From assembly GCA_051652645.1 (NCBI GenBank), contig JBOFUP010000094.1, positions 1 through 64,000 of the forward strand: 64,000 nt of DNA, in the 5' to 3' direction. The translations under genes were made by a program, and so were the position numbers. This stretch comes from UBA7332 sp051652645. GTDB lineage: Bacteria > Bacteroidota > Bacteroidia > Bacteroidales > UBA7332. The notes under the pieces were generated by a model. The model was not told the origin of the DNA and made no database searches. It saw nothing but the letters and a program-made list of their open reading frames with translations. Of the stretch, positions 54,701 to 62,291 are shown in pieces (position 1 is the first letter of the stretch; every line of letters begins with the position of its first letter).

Positions 54701-54971
54701 ATTTGTACTCGGTATGCTACCGATGGTACTAGCTTCAGGACCTGGGAGTGCTGGCAGGCACTCAATAGGAACAGGTGTCTTCTTTGGTATGCTCTTCGCA
54801 ATAACATTTGGTATAGTATTCGTCCCATTCTCATTTGTTGTAGTATACACACTAAAGGAGAGATTAATAGAGACAAAAGCATATGAAAATCTTCAAAAAG
54901 CAAATAAGAAGATCAAGCGAGAACATACTATAAGAATAAAGCGATTAATCAACAAACGACTAAACAAGTAA
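51774..54971 (+). CDS. hydrophobe/amphiphile efflux-1 (AcrB/MexB-type) RND pump
   Basis: 1065-residue inner-membrane pump. N-terminal FFIERPIFSWVLSIFIVIIG and PPVVTIGTSYPGAS; TM4 aspartates in AIGIVVDDAIVVVENVERIM; SATSLVLAAVFIPVSFLDGITG-like TM6 segment; late AKNAILIVEFAK and SLRFRPIVMTSLAFVLGMLPMVLASGPG, all HAE1 hallmarks. Broad drug and detergent export is expected. It starts inside the adaptor's stop and is followed 4 bp later by the outer membrane factor. The C-terminal 40 residues are strongly basic. Confidence 0.95.
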   Translation: MIKPGFFIERPIFSWVLSIFIVIIGIIGMKLLPIDQYPQISPPVVTIGTSYPGASAVTVSQAVATPLEQQLNGTPGMIYMESSSSNSGSLSIRITFDVDVDPDLAAIEVQNRVKLAESGLPSEVIQNGISIEKQASSSLMTLCLVSDDPKFDEIYLSNFATINVIDVLKRIPGVGRISNIGSRYYGMRIWVMPDKLASFGLTVKDLQEALKDQNREAAAGELGMQPISDLDITIPISTKGRLSSVQDFESIVVRANNDGSLIRIKDVARVSLESSSYTTESGLNNKNAAVLSISLLPGANAMEVAKEIRKSIKDIHKDFPEGVDYIIPFDVTSYIDQSINEVYITLFEALFLVILVVYLSLQNWRSTLIPVIAVPISLIGTFGFMLILGFSLNLLTLLGLVLAIGIVVDDAIVVVENVERIMQEEAVTAKVATHKAMNELSGAIIATSLVLAAVFIPVSFLDGITGTLFRQFSVTIVVSVLISTLVALTLSPAMCAIILRPSTGEKNKLFTLIDEWLESGNQWYVKILQKVMTIPKRMFTIFAMVLIGIFVMNKIIPTAFIPEEDQGFFSIEFELPEGATLERTRIVTERAINQLLTHPAVAYVQNVTGSSPRVGTSQSRSNLMVILKEWEERSSDGMDINSVMRDAKAWFKEYPEAKAFLSKPPVIPGLGSSGGFEMQLQARSGATWENLVEATEILIQKAESAKEIGSISSALQSEIPQLYFDVDRDRAKFLGIPMSDIFSTMKAYLGSVYVNDFNLFNRIYKVYIEADAEYRTKQQSLGMFFVKTKDGHMIPLTAVGTTSYTTGPGNIKRFNMFTSAVIRGVPANGYSSSQAMSVMENIVKEELPDNIGIEWSGMSYQEKKAQGQMGLIISIVFLFVFLFLAAQYESWLVPISVLLSLPIAAFGAFFSIWLFGLDNDVYFQIGLVTLIGLAAKNAILIVEFAKIQVDQGVDVIKAAVEAASLRFRPIVMTSLAFVLGMLPMVLASGPGSAGRHSIGTGVFFGMLFAITFGIVFVPFSFVVVYTLKERLIETKAYENLQKANKKIKREHTIRIKRLINKRLNK

Positions 54972-54975
54972 TCTT

Positions 54976-56349
54976 ATGCATAATATAAGAATAGTAGTCC
55001 CGCTGATTGTATCAATCATGATGATTGCCTCATGCAAAGTTGGCAAACACTACAAACAACCGGAGCTAAGCCTTCCTAAAAGTATAACTAGCGATAAGGC
55101 TGACTCTATACTAGCTAAAGAGACAAAATGGTGGGAGATCTACAGTGACTCCACTCTACAACTTCTAATTATTGAAGCCCTAGAAAACAATCAAGACATA
55201 CAGATTGCCGCCAAAAAAGTAGAAGAACTAACCCTTAGTCGCAAGATAGCATTTGCTGATCTTTTTCCAAGAGTAGGCCTAAATCTTAATGGAGAGAGGG
55301 AGCATGACAATGATGGTGGAGATAATCCTCGATATATGAACAGTTATGATGGTAAATTCTCCTTCGCTTGGGAGGTGGATTTATGGGGCAAGCTAAGATG
55401 GACAAATGAGAAGGCCAGATCAAACTTCCTACAATCAATAGAGGGAAGACGAGATATACAAATGAGCATCATCTCGGAAGTTGCCCAGAAATATTTTGAA
55501 ATATCTGCAGCTTATCGCGAACTCTCAATAGTTAGACGTACCATCGTTGCACGTAAAGAGGGAGTAAGACTGGCTAGATTAAGATTTCAAAGCGGATTGA
55601 CCTCCGAGACATCACTAAGACAAAGTGAGGTAGAACTAGCACGTACAGAAACACTTCACCCGGCACTAGAGAAACAGATAGGAACACTCGAAAATAGTCT
55701 ATCTCTTCTTCTTGGCAAATACCCAAAGGTCTATCCTGACACGCTGTTTAACTCAAGCAACATCGTGTTTAAGGAATTACCTATTGGAATACCATCTCAA
55801 CTACTAGAGAGAAGAGCTGATATTAGACTTGCAGAGCAAAAACTGATTGCTGCAAATGCATCCGTTGGGGTAGCATTCACATCTATGTTCCCTTCGCTTA
55901 AATTAACTAGTGACGCTGGTGTTGAAGGAAGCGAACTCTCATCATTTTTAAAATCCCCATATTGGGCAATTAGTGGTGGTTTAGTTGGCCCAATATTCAA
56001 TATGGGTAAAAACAGATACAACTGGAAGAGATCCAAAATAGAATATGAACAAGAGCAGCTAAGATACCAAAAGAGTGTACTCACCGCATTCAAGGAGGTT
56101 AACAATGCTATACTATCCTACAACAAAAACAAGGAGATAATTGCTAAAAGGCAAAAGCTAGTAAATGCAGCTCTAGGATATCTTGAACTAGCAAATCTTC
56201 AGTATATCAATGGAATAATAAGCTACATCGACCTGCTTGATGCACAACGAGGACTCCTAGATGCCGAGATCGGACTAAATAACGCACTTAGAGATGGAAA
56301 CTTATCACTTATTTACCTATACAAATCCCTTGGAGGAAGCTGGGATTAG
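54976..56349 (+). CDS. NodT-type outer membrane factor lipoprotein
   Basis: 457 residues, lipoprotein signal (SIMMIASC, cysteine near residue 20) and VGKHYKQPELSLP, the opening typical of NodT/OprM proteins. Then KWWEIYSDSTLQLLIIEALENNQDIQIAAKKVEE, FSFAWEVDLWGKLRW, LARLRFQSGLTSETSLRQSEVEL and LLERRADIRLAEQKLIAANASVGVAF. Lipid-anchored, unlike the TolC-like protein of the first system. Completes a three-part pump with the two genes before it. Confidence 0.95.
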   Translation: MHNIRIVVPLIVSIMMIASCKVGKHYKQPELSLPKSITSDKADSILAKETKWWEIYSDSTLQLLIIEALENNQDIQIAAKKVEELTLSRKIAFADLFPRVGLNLNGEREHDNDGGDNPRYMNSYDGKFSFAWEVDLWGKLRWTNEKARSNFLQSIEGRRDIQMSIISEVAQKYFEISAAYRELSIVRRTIVARKEGVRLARLRFQSGLTSETSLRQSEVELARTETLHPALEKQIGTLENSLSLLLGKYPKVYPDTLFNSSNIVFKELPIGIPSQLLERRADIRLAEQKLIAANASVGVAFTSMFPSLKLTSDAGVEGSELSSFLKSPYWAISGGLVGPIFNMGKNRYNWKRSKIEYEQEQLRYQKSVLTAFKEVNNAILSYNKNKEIIAKRQKLVNAALGYLELANLQYINGIISYIDLLDAQRGLLDAEIGLNNALRDGNLSLIYLYKSLGGSWD

Positions 56350-56360
56350 TTATAAATTTG
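56330..56360 (+). promoter_or_regulatory. promoter of the DUF486 gene
   Basis: TTG (56330-56332), 20-bp spacer, TAAATTTG (56353-56360). It overlaps the end of the outer membrane factor gene. Confidence 0.55.
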
Positions 56361-56429
56361 TCTCTATTATATCATATGATATAGTATAGCTAATATGATA
56401 AAGCAACAGTCAAACATACTTAATATCAA

Positions 56430-56798
56430 ATGAACGTATATCTTACAATCGGGATGCTTGTCATTTCAAACATCTTTATGACCTTTGCCTGGTATGGACA
56501 TCTAAAATTAGAGGAGATGAAGATTACAACTAGTTGGCCTCTCTTCGGTGTTATTCTTATTAGTTGGGCACTAGCCTTCTTCGAATACTCATTTCAGATA
56601 CCAGCCAACAAGATTGGGTATATAGGCAATGGAGGACCATTCTCTCTTATGCAACTAAAGATCATACAGGAGGTCATTACACTAATAATATTCACTCTCT
56701 TCTCCGTATTTTTCTTCAAAGGTGAAACACTGCAGTGGAACCACTTCGCTGCCTTTGCTTGCTTGGTCGGAGCTGTATATTTTGTGTTTATGAAATAA
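56430..56798 (+). CDS. DUF486 (DMT family) membrane protein
   Basis: 122 residues, four membrane spans (MLVISNIFMTFAWYGHL, LFGVILISWALAFFEYSFQIPANKIGY, VITLIIFTLFSVFFF and FAAFACLVGAVYFVF), the whole small DUF486 domain. Distantly related to drug/metabolite transporters; no substrate known. Separate promoter from the upstream efflux operon. Its stop codon is inside the next hairpin. Confidence 0.9.
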   Translation: MNVYLTIGMLVISNIFMTFAWYGHLKLEEMKITTSWPLFGVILISWALAFFEYSFQIPANKIGYIGNGGPFSLMQLKIIQEVITLIIFTLFSVFFFKGETLQWNHFAAFACLVGAVYFVFMK

Positions 56799-56845
56799 AG
56801 AATTGTGGCTATCTAAGCATATGTTTAGATAGCCACAATTCTTTA
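56796..56845. terminator. bidirectional terminator after the DUF486 gene
   Basis: Perfect 21-bp inverted repeat (56796-56816 with 56825-56845), loop 8 nt; it includes the stop codon and lies between convergent genes. Confidence 0.9.
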
Positions 56846-56949
56846 TATGATATTTGAATACTAATAACATATTATACTGCTACGACTTAACTACTCAACA
56901 TAGAAGACAATGCTAACACTATTCAAGCACCATCATTATATATTATTTA

Positions 56950-59094
56950 CTATATAGCAGAGATCTCAACTACTCTACTATTTAATGATCTACCTGATAG
57001 GATTGGTAGCCCTATTTTCATCAAGTAATCTCCAGAATAGCTATTACCATCAAAACTTAAGTTAGACTTCTGTCCGTTCATAAGATTAATCTCAGATACT
57101 CTATATTGTCTATTTGCATCCAAACCTTTAAGTCTAATAGGCCTATTAATCTCACCATAACGAGGATATAGATCAAAAGCAAATAACACACATTTCTCCA
57201 TTAATTTATCCACATATGACATTACTGCATGCTGCTTCTCATAAGGCGAAACCAAACGATATTGATCGCCATCTAAGATAACTGAACTTAAACGATTATA
57301 ATTCAAAACAGCTTGCTTTGAATATTGTAGTTCAGCCTCGCTCATCTCATCAACTCTTATGTCAAATCCCAGCTTCCCCATCATTGCAACATCAACTCTA
57401 AATTTAAGAGGTTGCTTACCCCATGATGTTACATGAGCAGACATTGTTTTAGCCGGAAAGAAATAAGAGTATCCCCATTGAATAAAAATACGCTCAAGAG
57501 CATCTGTATTATCACTAGGCCAAAATTCCGTGAAATATTCTAACGCTTTATAATCCGAACGTCCTCCGCCACCTGAGCAAAGCATCATAGGCAAATCTAT
57601 ATATTTTGTCTTGACCCGTTCAAGAATATTATAAAGCCCACGCACATAATCCACATAAAGATTTGATTGCTTATCTTTTAAATAGTTAGAGTAGACATTT
57701 GTAATCGGACTATTACAATCCCATTTAAAATAAGCGATTTGAGGATATTTAGTCATTAGATCATCAACTATACCAAAAACATAATCCTGGACTTTGGGAT
57801 TAGCAAGATCTAATACCATTTGATTTCTAAAATAGTATTCATCCCTATTAGGTAGATGAATTACCCAATCTTTATGTTTCTCATAGAGTTCACTTTTTGG
57901 ATTCACCATCTCTGGCTCAATCCACAACCCAAATTTTACACCTTTTTCTGTTGCAACTTGTGTCAATCTACCTATACCATTAGGTAATTTAGTTACTGTC
58001 TCCTCCCAATCCCCTAACCCCTGATGATCGCTGCTGCGTGGATATTTATTACCGAACCAACCATCATCAAGTAAAAACATATCAACACCTAATTTAGTTG
58101 CATCATCAAATAGATCAATAAGTTTCTCCTCATTAAAATCAAAATAAGTAGCCTCCCAATTATTCAATAGTGTCAACCGCCCCTTATCTCCATCTTTAAC
58201 TTGATGGTTTAGCGCCCATTCATGCAAATTTCTACTAGCTCGACCCGAACCACTATCACTATATGTAAATATAAAATCAGGAGTAACAAAAACCTCATTA
58301 CTTGGCAGTAGATACTCTGACGCATATGGATTGATTCCCGATATGAGACGAAGATTATTCAAATTATCAACCTCAAAAGTAAAACGAAAATTGCCTGTCC
58401 AAGCCAAAGTACCTAATAGAACATCCCCTTGATCCTCCGACATTTTATCATCTAACGCAACAACAAAAAATGGAGAACAAAACATATTCGCTCTTGAACC
58501 TAATTTTGAATCAATCTGTTTTTTACCAAAATTAAGTTGCACTTCACTCATATTTACCTCATGTGCCCAATCTCCTGCAAATTCAGTTAAGAAATAGTTA
58601 TCTCGCTTAAAATGAAGCATTGATGACGCATAATTATAGATAGTGATGGGTTTCTTTTCCAAATGCTTTATTTCAGTATGTGACTTTATCACATTCTCTT
58701 TCTCGAAAGCATCAAAGATCAACTTAACCTCAAAAGGATATTTGTCATCCCTAAGAAATATTGTTGTACGAGCCACTTTCTTTTGTAGCTGCTCTACTTT
58801 GTGATCTACGTACTTAAGCAACAATGATGGATTTCCATCATTATGTAAAACACGAATAGCTGGTTCGAAATAATCCTCCATACCATGGGTGATATAAGCC
58901 TCTCCATCATACCCCAAGTGCTCTACATCTTTATCACACCTTAGTTTCGAACCTAAATAAGCCTGATATACTCTTTCATTCTTACCAACCTTATATATCA
59001 AATCTGTATCAGAGGTTGATATACGTATTGTTTGGGCTTTTACTCCCAATAAAACTGTGAAAATTAAAATCAATAATAGACTGGCCTTCTTCAT
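56950..59094 (-). CDS. secreted alpha-galactosidase (GH36)
   Basis: Retaining hydrolase releasing galactose from raffinose-type or glycan substrates. 714 residues with a signal peptide (LLLILIFTVLLGVKA). N-terminal beta-supersandwich (about 25-300), then the catalytic barrel: LLNNWEATYFDFNEEKL, DDGWFGNKYPRSSDHQGLGDW, GLWIEPEMVNPKS, the probable nucleophile D459 in FKWDCNSPITN, the CSGGGGRSDYKALEY segment and the probable acid/base D528 in WPSDNTDALER. Promoter box TATATTTG lies about 28 bp upstream. No Sus-type genes nearby. Confidence 0.94.
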   Translation of the reverse strand: MKKASLLLILIFTVLLGVKAQTIRISTSDTDLIYKVGKNERVYQAYLGSKLRCDKDVEHLGYDGEAYITHGMEDYFEPAIRVLHNDGNPSLLLKYVDHKVEQLQKKVARTTIFLRDDKYPFEVKLIFDAFEKENVIKSHTEIKHLEKKPITIYNYASSMLHFKRDNYFLTEFAGDWAHEVNMSEVQLNFGKKQIDSKLGSRANMFCSPFFVVALDDKMSEDQGDVLLGTLAWTGNFRFTFEVDNLNNLRLISGINPYASEYLLPSNEVFVTPDFIFTYSDSGSGRASRNLHEWALNHQVKDGDKGRLTLLNNWEATYFDFNEEKLIDLFDDATKLGVDMFLLDDGWFGNKYPRSSDHQGLGDWEETVTKLPNGIGRLTQVATEKGVKFGLWIEPEMVNPKSELYEKHKDWVIHLPNRDEYYFRNQMVLDLANPKVQDYVFGIVDDLMTKYPQIAYFKWDCNSPITNVYSNYLKDKQSNLYVDYVRGLYNILERVKTKYIDLPMMLCSGGGGRSDYKALEYFTEFWPSDNTDALERIFIQWGYSYFFPAKTMSAHVTSWGKQPLKFRVDVAMMGKLGFDIRVDEMSEAELQYSKQAVLNYNRLSSVILDGDQYRLVSPYEKQHAVMSYVDKLMEKCVLFAFDLYPRYGEINRPIRLKGLDANRQYRVSEINLMNGQKSNLSFDGNSYSGDYLMKIGLPILSGRSLNSRVVEISAI

Positions 59095-59121
59095 GATATT
59101 TACGTATGGTTAATAATAAAA

Positions 59122-59129
59122 CAAATATA
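59122..59129 (-). promoter_or_regulatory. -7 box of the alpha-galactosidase promoter
   Basis: TATATTTG on the minus strand, 27 bp before the start codon; leader about 20 nt. Confidence 0.6.
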
Positions 59130-59685
59130 CAATATTTTTATAATATAGGATAAGCATCTTATCATCAATAAATAGAAAAGTAACTATACAGAATTTAACG
59201 AAGCATCCTTCAAGATGAATCTGGCACTTTGAACTACTTACATAATTCTCTTTAACTACATCTCATATCCAACCCCAAAGGCCGTAGTTTATAAACTGAT
59301 CAATTGCAAGGCAAAACAAACAACACTAAACTCCTATTAAACACCGATTTAAACCAGCACCCTCCCCCAATCATATAACTATTGTAGGTGGCTGAATTGT
59401 TTACAAAAGTCAACCAAATAGATTACAGGTAAAAAGTTTATACATCAGACACCTACATCATCAGACAATAAATCCATTTTGTAAAATTGATCTGTAAAGG
59501 AGTTTTTAGCAACTCTGAGAGAAAAAAATTTCTCTTTTCCTATCTACACCTCTTACAATTAACAATTGCAGAGAATCTTTTTTACATCGCCCAACTCTAT
59601 GATGCATCTTCTATATTCAAAAAAGCCGAAATCTATTAAATAGCATAACGTTTTAAGCTAAATCACAGGTGGTGTAGATAGGATA

Positions 59686-59753
59686 CTATTGCAACCTATT
59701 GCAACACCCTATTGCAACCCATAAATTACTGATTATAAGAGAGTGTTGCAATA
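59686..59753. repeat. CTATTGCAAC direct repeats with an inverted partner
   Basis: CTATTGCAAC at 59686-59695, 59696-59705 and 59709-59718. TATTGCAACAC (59697-59707) is the exact reverse complement of GTGTTGCAATA (59743-59753), so the transcript could fold into an 11-bp stem. Confidence 0.75.
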
Positions 59754-59981
59754 TGGCAATAGAAATCATCAAAACTAAGACTCTGTGTGGTGATTTTGAT
59801 GTTTTATTAATAGTGATTTGTTAAATCACATAGTTTATTAACTCTCCCTCCTTACAATTAGCTATTAACTCATTATTCTAAAGTACTTGAATGGCTTCTA
59901 CTACTACATAAACATGATTTAACCTTAGCCTAATGGATGATTAAGCACTGACAATCTAGCGAAAACCCTCAGCCAAATTCG

Positions 59982-60044
59982 AAAAACTCTAAGGCTTTAG
60001 GGTGCTACCTCACAGAGGTAACACCCCAAAGCCTTAGAGTTTTT
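59982..60044. terminator. large symmetrical hairpin with no gene beside it
   Basis: 29-bp inverted repeat (59982-60010 with 60016-60044) with two mismatches, a 5-nt loop, AAAAA on the left and TTTTT on the right: a two-way terminator by form. The nearest genes are over 320 bp (fasciclin) and 880 bp (alpha-galactosidase start) away. Confidence 0.75.
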
Positions 60045-60288
60045 GAGCCGACTTATTATAAGTTACCCATCATATAGTGTAGAAGCTAAATAAAGTTCCT
60101 CACTTATTGTGTAGTTAGGAATTAAGCTGTTAATATTTTTTTGGTGGGCATTTTTGATGTGAGAATAGATTATTATAAGGTAGAGGTAGTTCTTATATAA
60201 AGAGTAATTTCATCCTCTAATTAATAGTTAACATACCCATAAGTTTTAAACTTAATCAGTTTTTCATCTACCTCTTTATCACAAACAA

Positions 60289-60317
60289 AAGGGTTGAATC
60301 CTATGGATCCAACCCTT
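60289..60317 (-). terminator. terminator after the fasciclin gene
   Basis: 13-bp inverted repeat with one mismatch (60305-60317 with 60289-60301), followed on the minus strand by TTTTGTTTG. Confidence 0.75.
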
Positions 60318-60367
60318 GACTTTTATTCATAATAAACTACTTTGAGACAGCAATTATAACTCTATGA

Positions 60368-61303
60368 TTATTTAGCTGTATCTCCTTCAGGAATAAGAAC
60401 AGCATCAATTACATGAATAACACCATTACTTCCTTCTACATTCTTAAGAGTTATTTTTGCATTATCCAAATATACAACACCATCCATAATTGTAACTGAT
60501 AGCGGAATGCCAAGCAACGTTGGGACGGTACCCTCAGTAAACTCACTACAAATAATTTTTGAACCTAATACATGATATAATAAAATATTCTTTAATGCTC
60601 CTTCTGGGTCTTCAAGAAGAGCTTCTACTGTGCCTACCGGTAGAAGAGCGAATGCTGCATCAGTTGGAGCAAATAGTGTTAGTGAAACTTCTGAACTAGA
60701 TAATGTTGTGTTTAATTTTGCAGCTTTCAATGCTGCTTCCAAAGTCGTATGTACGCTAGAGCCTTCAACTATCTCCATTAGAGTTTGATTAAAATGCCGT
60801 ATCGTAGGTATCAAAACAGTGTCAATAATATAAACAACACCATTAGTTGCATAAATAGGAGCAACAGACAATTCTATATCATTTACATAAATTGTACCTC
60901 CACCCACAGTAACCTGAATATATTCGCCATTAAGTGTTTTAATATTTAGCTCATTTGTTAATTTTTCAGTACTATAAACACCCTCAATAACGTGATACAA
61001 TAATATACTCTGTAATGCTCCCTCTGGATCACTCAACAAGGATTCCAATGCTCCCTCTGGAAGCTTAGCAAAAGCATCATTCGTAGGAGCAAAGACAGTA
61101 TAGGATGCTGTATTTGAACTCAAAGCTGACTCTAAGTCTGCTGCATCTATAGCTGTTTTCAAAGTTGACAAAGATGGTGTAGCTTCAACTAATTGCAATA
61201 TATTCGACGTAGGCCCATCAGGTTTGTCATCATCATCATTACATCCTATCCATATAAAGCTCGATAGGATTAATAGAATCGAGAGAAAACTAATCTTTTT
61301 CAT
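60368..61303 (-). CDS. fasciclin (FAS1) domain lipoprotein, two domains
   Basis: Surface or periplasmic lipoprotein of 311 residues: SSFIWIGC lipobox (cysteine near 21), an Asp-rich linker (NDDDDKPDG), then two FAS1 domains (about 35-168 and 172-305). Each has the FAS1 motif pair: SYTVFAPTNDAFAKLPEG with LLYHVIEGV, and SLTLFAPTDAAFALLPVG with LLYHVLGSK. FAS1 domains act in cell adhesion or matrix binding; no ligand is evident. Both copies share DPEGAL(Q/K)(S/N)ILLYHV, a sign of internal duplication. Confidence 0.94.
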   Translation of the reverse strand: MKKISFLSILLILSSFIWIGCNDDDDKPDGPTSNILQLVEATPSLSTLKTAIDAADLESALSSNTASYTVFAPTNDAFAKLPEGALESLLSDPEGALQSILLYHVIEGVYSTEKLTNELNIKTLNGEYIQVTVGGGTIYVNDIELSVAPIYATNGVVYIIDTVLIPTIRHFNQTLMEIVEGSSVHTTLEAALKAAKLNTTLSSSEVSLTLFAPTDAAFALLPVGTVEALLEDPEGALKNILLYHVLGSKIICSEFTEGTVPTLLGIPLSVTIMDGVVYLDNAKITLKNVEGSNGVIHVIDAVLIPEGDTAK

Positions 61304-61721
61304 AACTGTAGAATAAAGAATTCATATCGTTATAACATTAATCACTCGTATTAGTTTTAACCAAGAGACTCGTAAAATTGGAATTTATAGGACTTTAATA
61401 ACTAACATGCTAGACGTACTTAATTTTGTATTTTATGATTAACCACCTCTATTAGCTAGCATACTGATACACTTGAATTTAGGCATACACCACCCCTATT
61501 AAATACATAAATCTAGTTAAACAAAAAAATCGAGATTATTATTACTCAACAATAGCTTCAGAAGAAGATATTTTATATTTATTATTCTAAAACCACTCAA
61601 ATTTTCACAAAGCTCGTAATACAAGTCTCAAGTAAACAGATAGCAATATTTAATTTCATATCATATAAGTTTAGCCACAAAGCAGTATCTTTGTATAATA
61701 AACAACGTAGTAGAAACAACT
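61304..61721. other. non-coding region upstream of the fasciclin gene
   Basis: Divergent intergenic region. ACCACC(T/C)CTATTA occurs at 61442-61454 and 61489-61501, 47 bp apart, possibly operator sites. No TAnnTTTG box was found on the minus strand for the fasciclin gene; TATCTTTG at 61686 faces right. Confidence 0.5.
61686..61693 (+). promoter_or_regulatory. -7 box of the NOS_pro gene
   Basis: TATCTTTG, 29 bp before the start codon. Confidence 0.55.
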
Positions 61722-62021
61722 ATGAACAAAACGCAAGAGAAAGCACTACTGAAATCTATGATCACGATCTATTGTAGAGGCAAACATAAGAGTGGAAATA
61801 TCTGCTCTGAGTGCAACTCTCTTTTAGAATATGCCGAAAACAGGCTAGATAAGTGCCCTATGGGTGACCAGAGAACAACCTGCCAAAATTGCACCATTCA
61901 CTGCTACTCTTCGAATATGAAAGAGAAGATAAGGGATGTTATGAGGTATTCTGGCAAGAGAATAATCCTATATCACCCATTGTCTGCAATTCGACATCTA
62001 ATGCAACTAGTCAAACGATAG
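61722..62021 (+). CDS. nitrous oxide-stimulated promoter family protein
   Basis: Cysteine-rich cytosolic protein of 99 residues matching the NOS_pro family: MITIYCRGKHKSG, CSECNSLLEYAENRLDKCPMG and CQNCTIHCYSSNMKEKIRDVMRYSGKRIILYHP. The seven cysteines suggest a metal or Fe-S site. The name comes from an early promoter study and does not define a function. Single gene with its own box and terminator. Confidence 0.9.
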   Translation: MNKTQEKALLKSMITIYCRGKHKSGNICSECNSLLEYAENRLDKCPMGDQRTTCQNCTIHCYSSNMKEKIRDVMRYSGKRIILYHPLSAIRHLMQLVKR

Positions 62022-62056
62022 TGACATAAAGAAATATAATAGCTCAACTAAGTATT

Positions 62057-62093
62057 GAAGGCCATTGTTATCAACACGATAACAATGGCCTTC
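62057..62093 (+). terminator. terminator after the NOS_pro gene
   Basis: Perfect 16-bp inverted repeat (62057-62072 with 62078-62093) with a 5-nt loop. Confidence 0.85.
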
Positions 62094-62248
62094 TCTTGTT
62101 GGAGGACTTTTTCATATAAAGCTAACTAGCAACTCTCTAGAGTGAAATAAACATAAAATCAATCAGCATTCCATAAAACCTTTTTTATAATATCCCTATC
62201 TATCACAATTCACACCTTTTGGTAACTATATAACAAAATGGTGCGTAG

Positions 62249-62279
62249 TTGTAATGCCATATTCAGACGACTACATTTG
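62249..62279 (+). promoter_or_regulatory. promoter of the propeller-VOC gene
   Basis: TTG (62249-62251), 20-bp spacer, TACATTTG (62272-62279). Transcription would start about 8 bp before the ATG at 62292, which rules out the in-frame ATG at 62238. Confidence 0.7.
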
Positions 62280-62291
62280 CATAAAAATATT

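Larger units (their letters stand above)
59130..60281. other. 1.15-kb non-coding region with many repeats
   Basis: No supportable protein frame on either strand. Contents: a 13-bp long-range inverted repeat (59538-59550 with 59671-59683), three copies of CTATTGCAAC (59686, 59696, 59709), an inverted partner GTGTTGCAATA (59743-59753), CATCAAAA/TTTTGATG around 59768-59800, and a large terminator-like hairpin at 59982-60044. A structured RNA or a regulatory region are both possible. Confidence 0.6.

Noticed and set aside
59538..60044. Replication origin
   Set aside because: No DnaA-box cluster (TTATCCACA-like) and no dnaA, dnaN or gyrB next to it.
62238..62291. Upstream ATG start for the propeller-VOC protein
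   Set aside because: It precedes the TTG-N20-TACATTTG promoter and would put charged residues ahead of the signal peptide.
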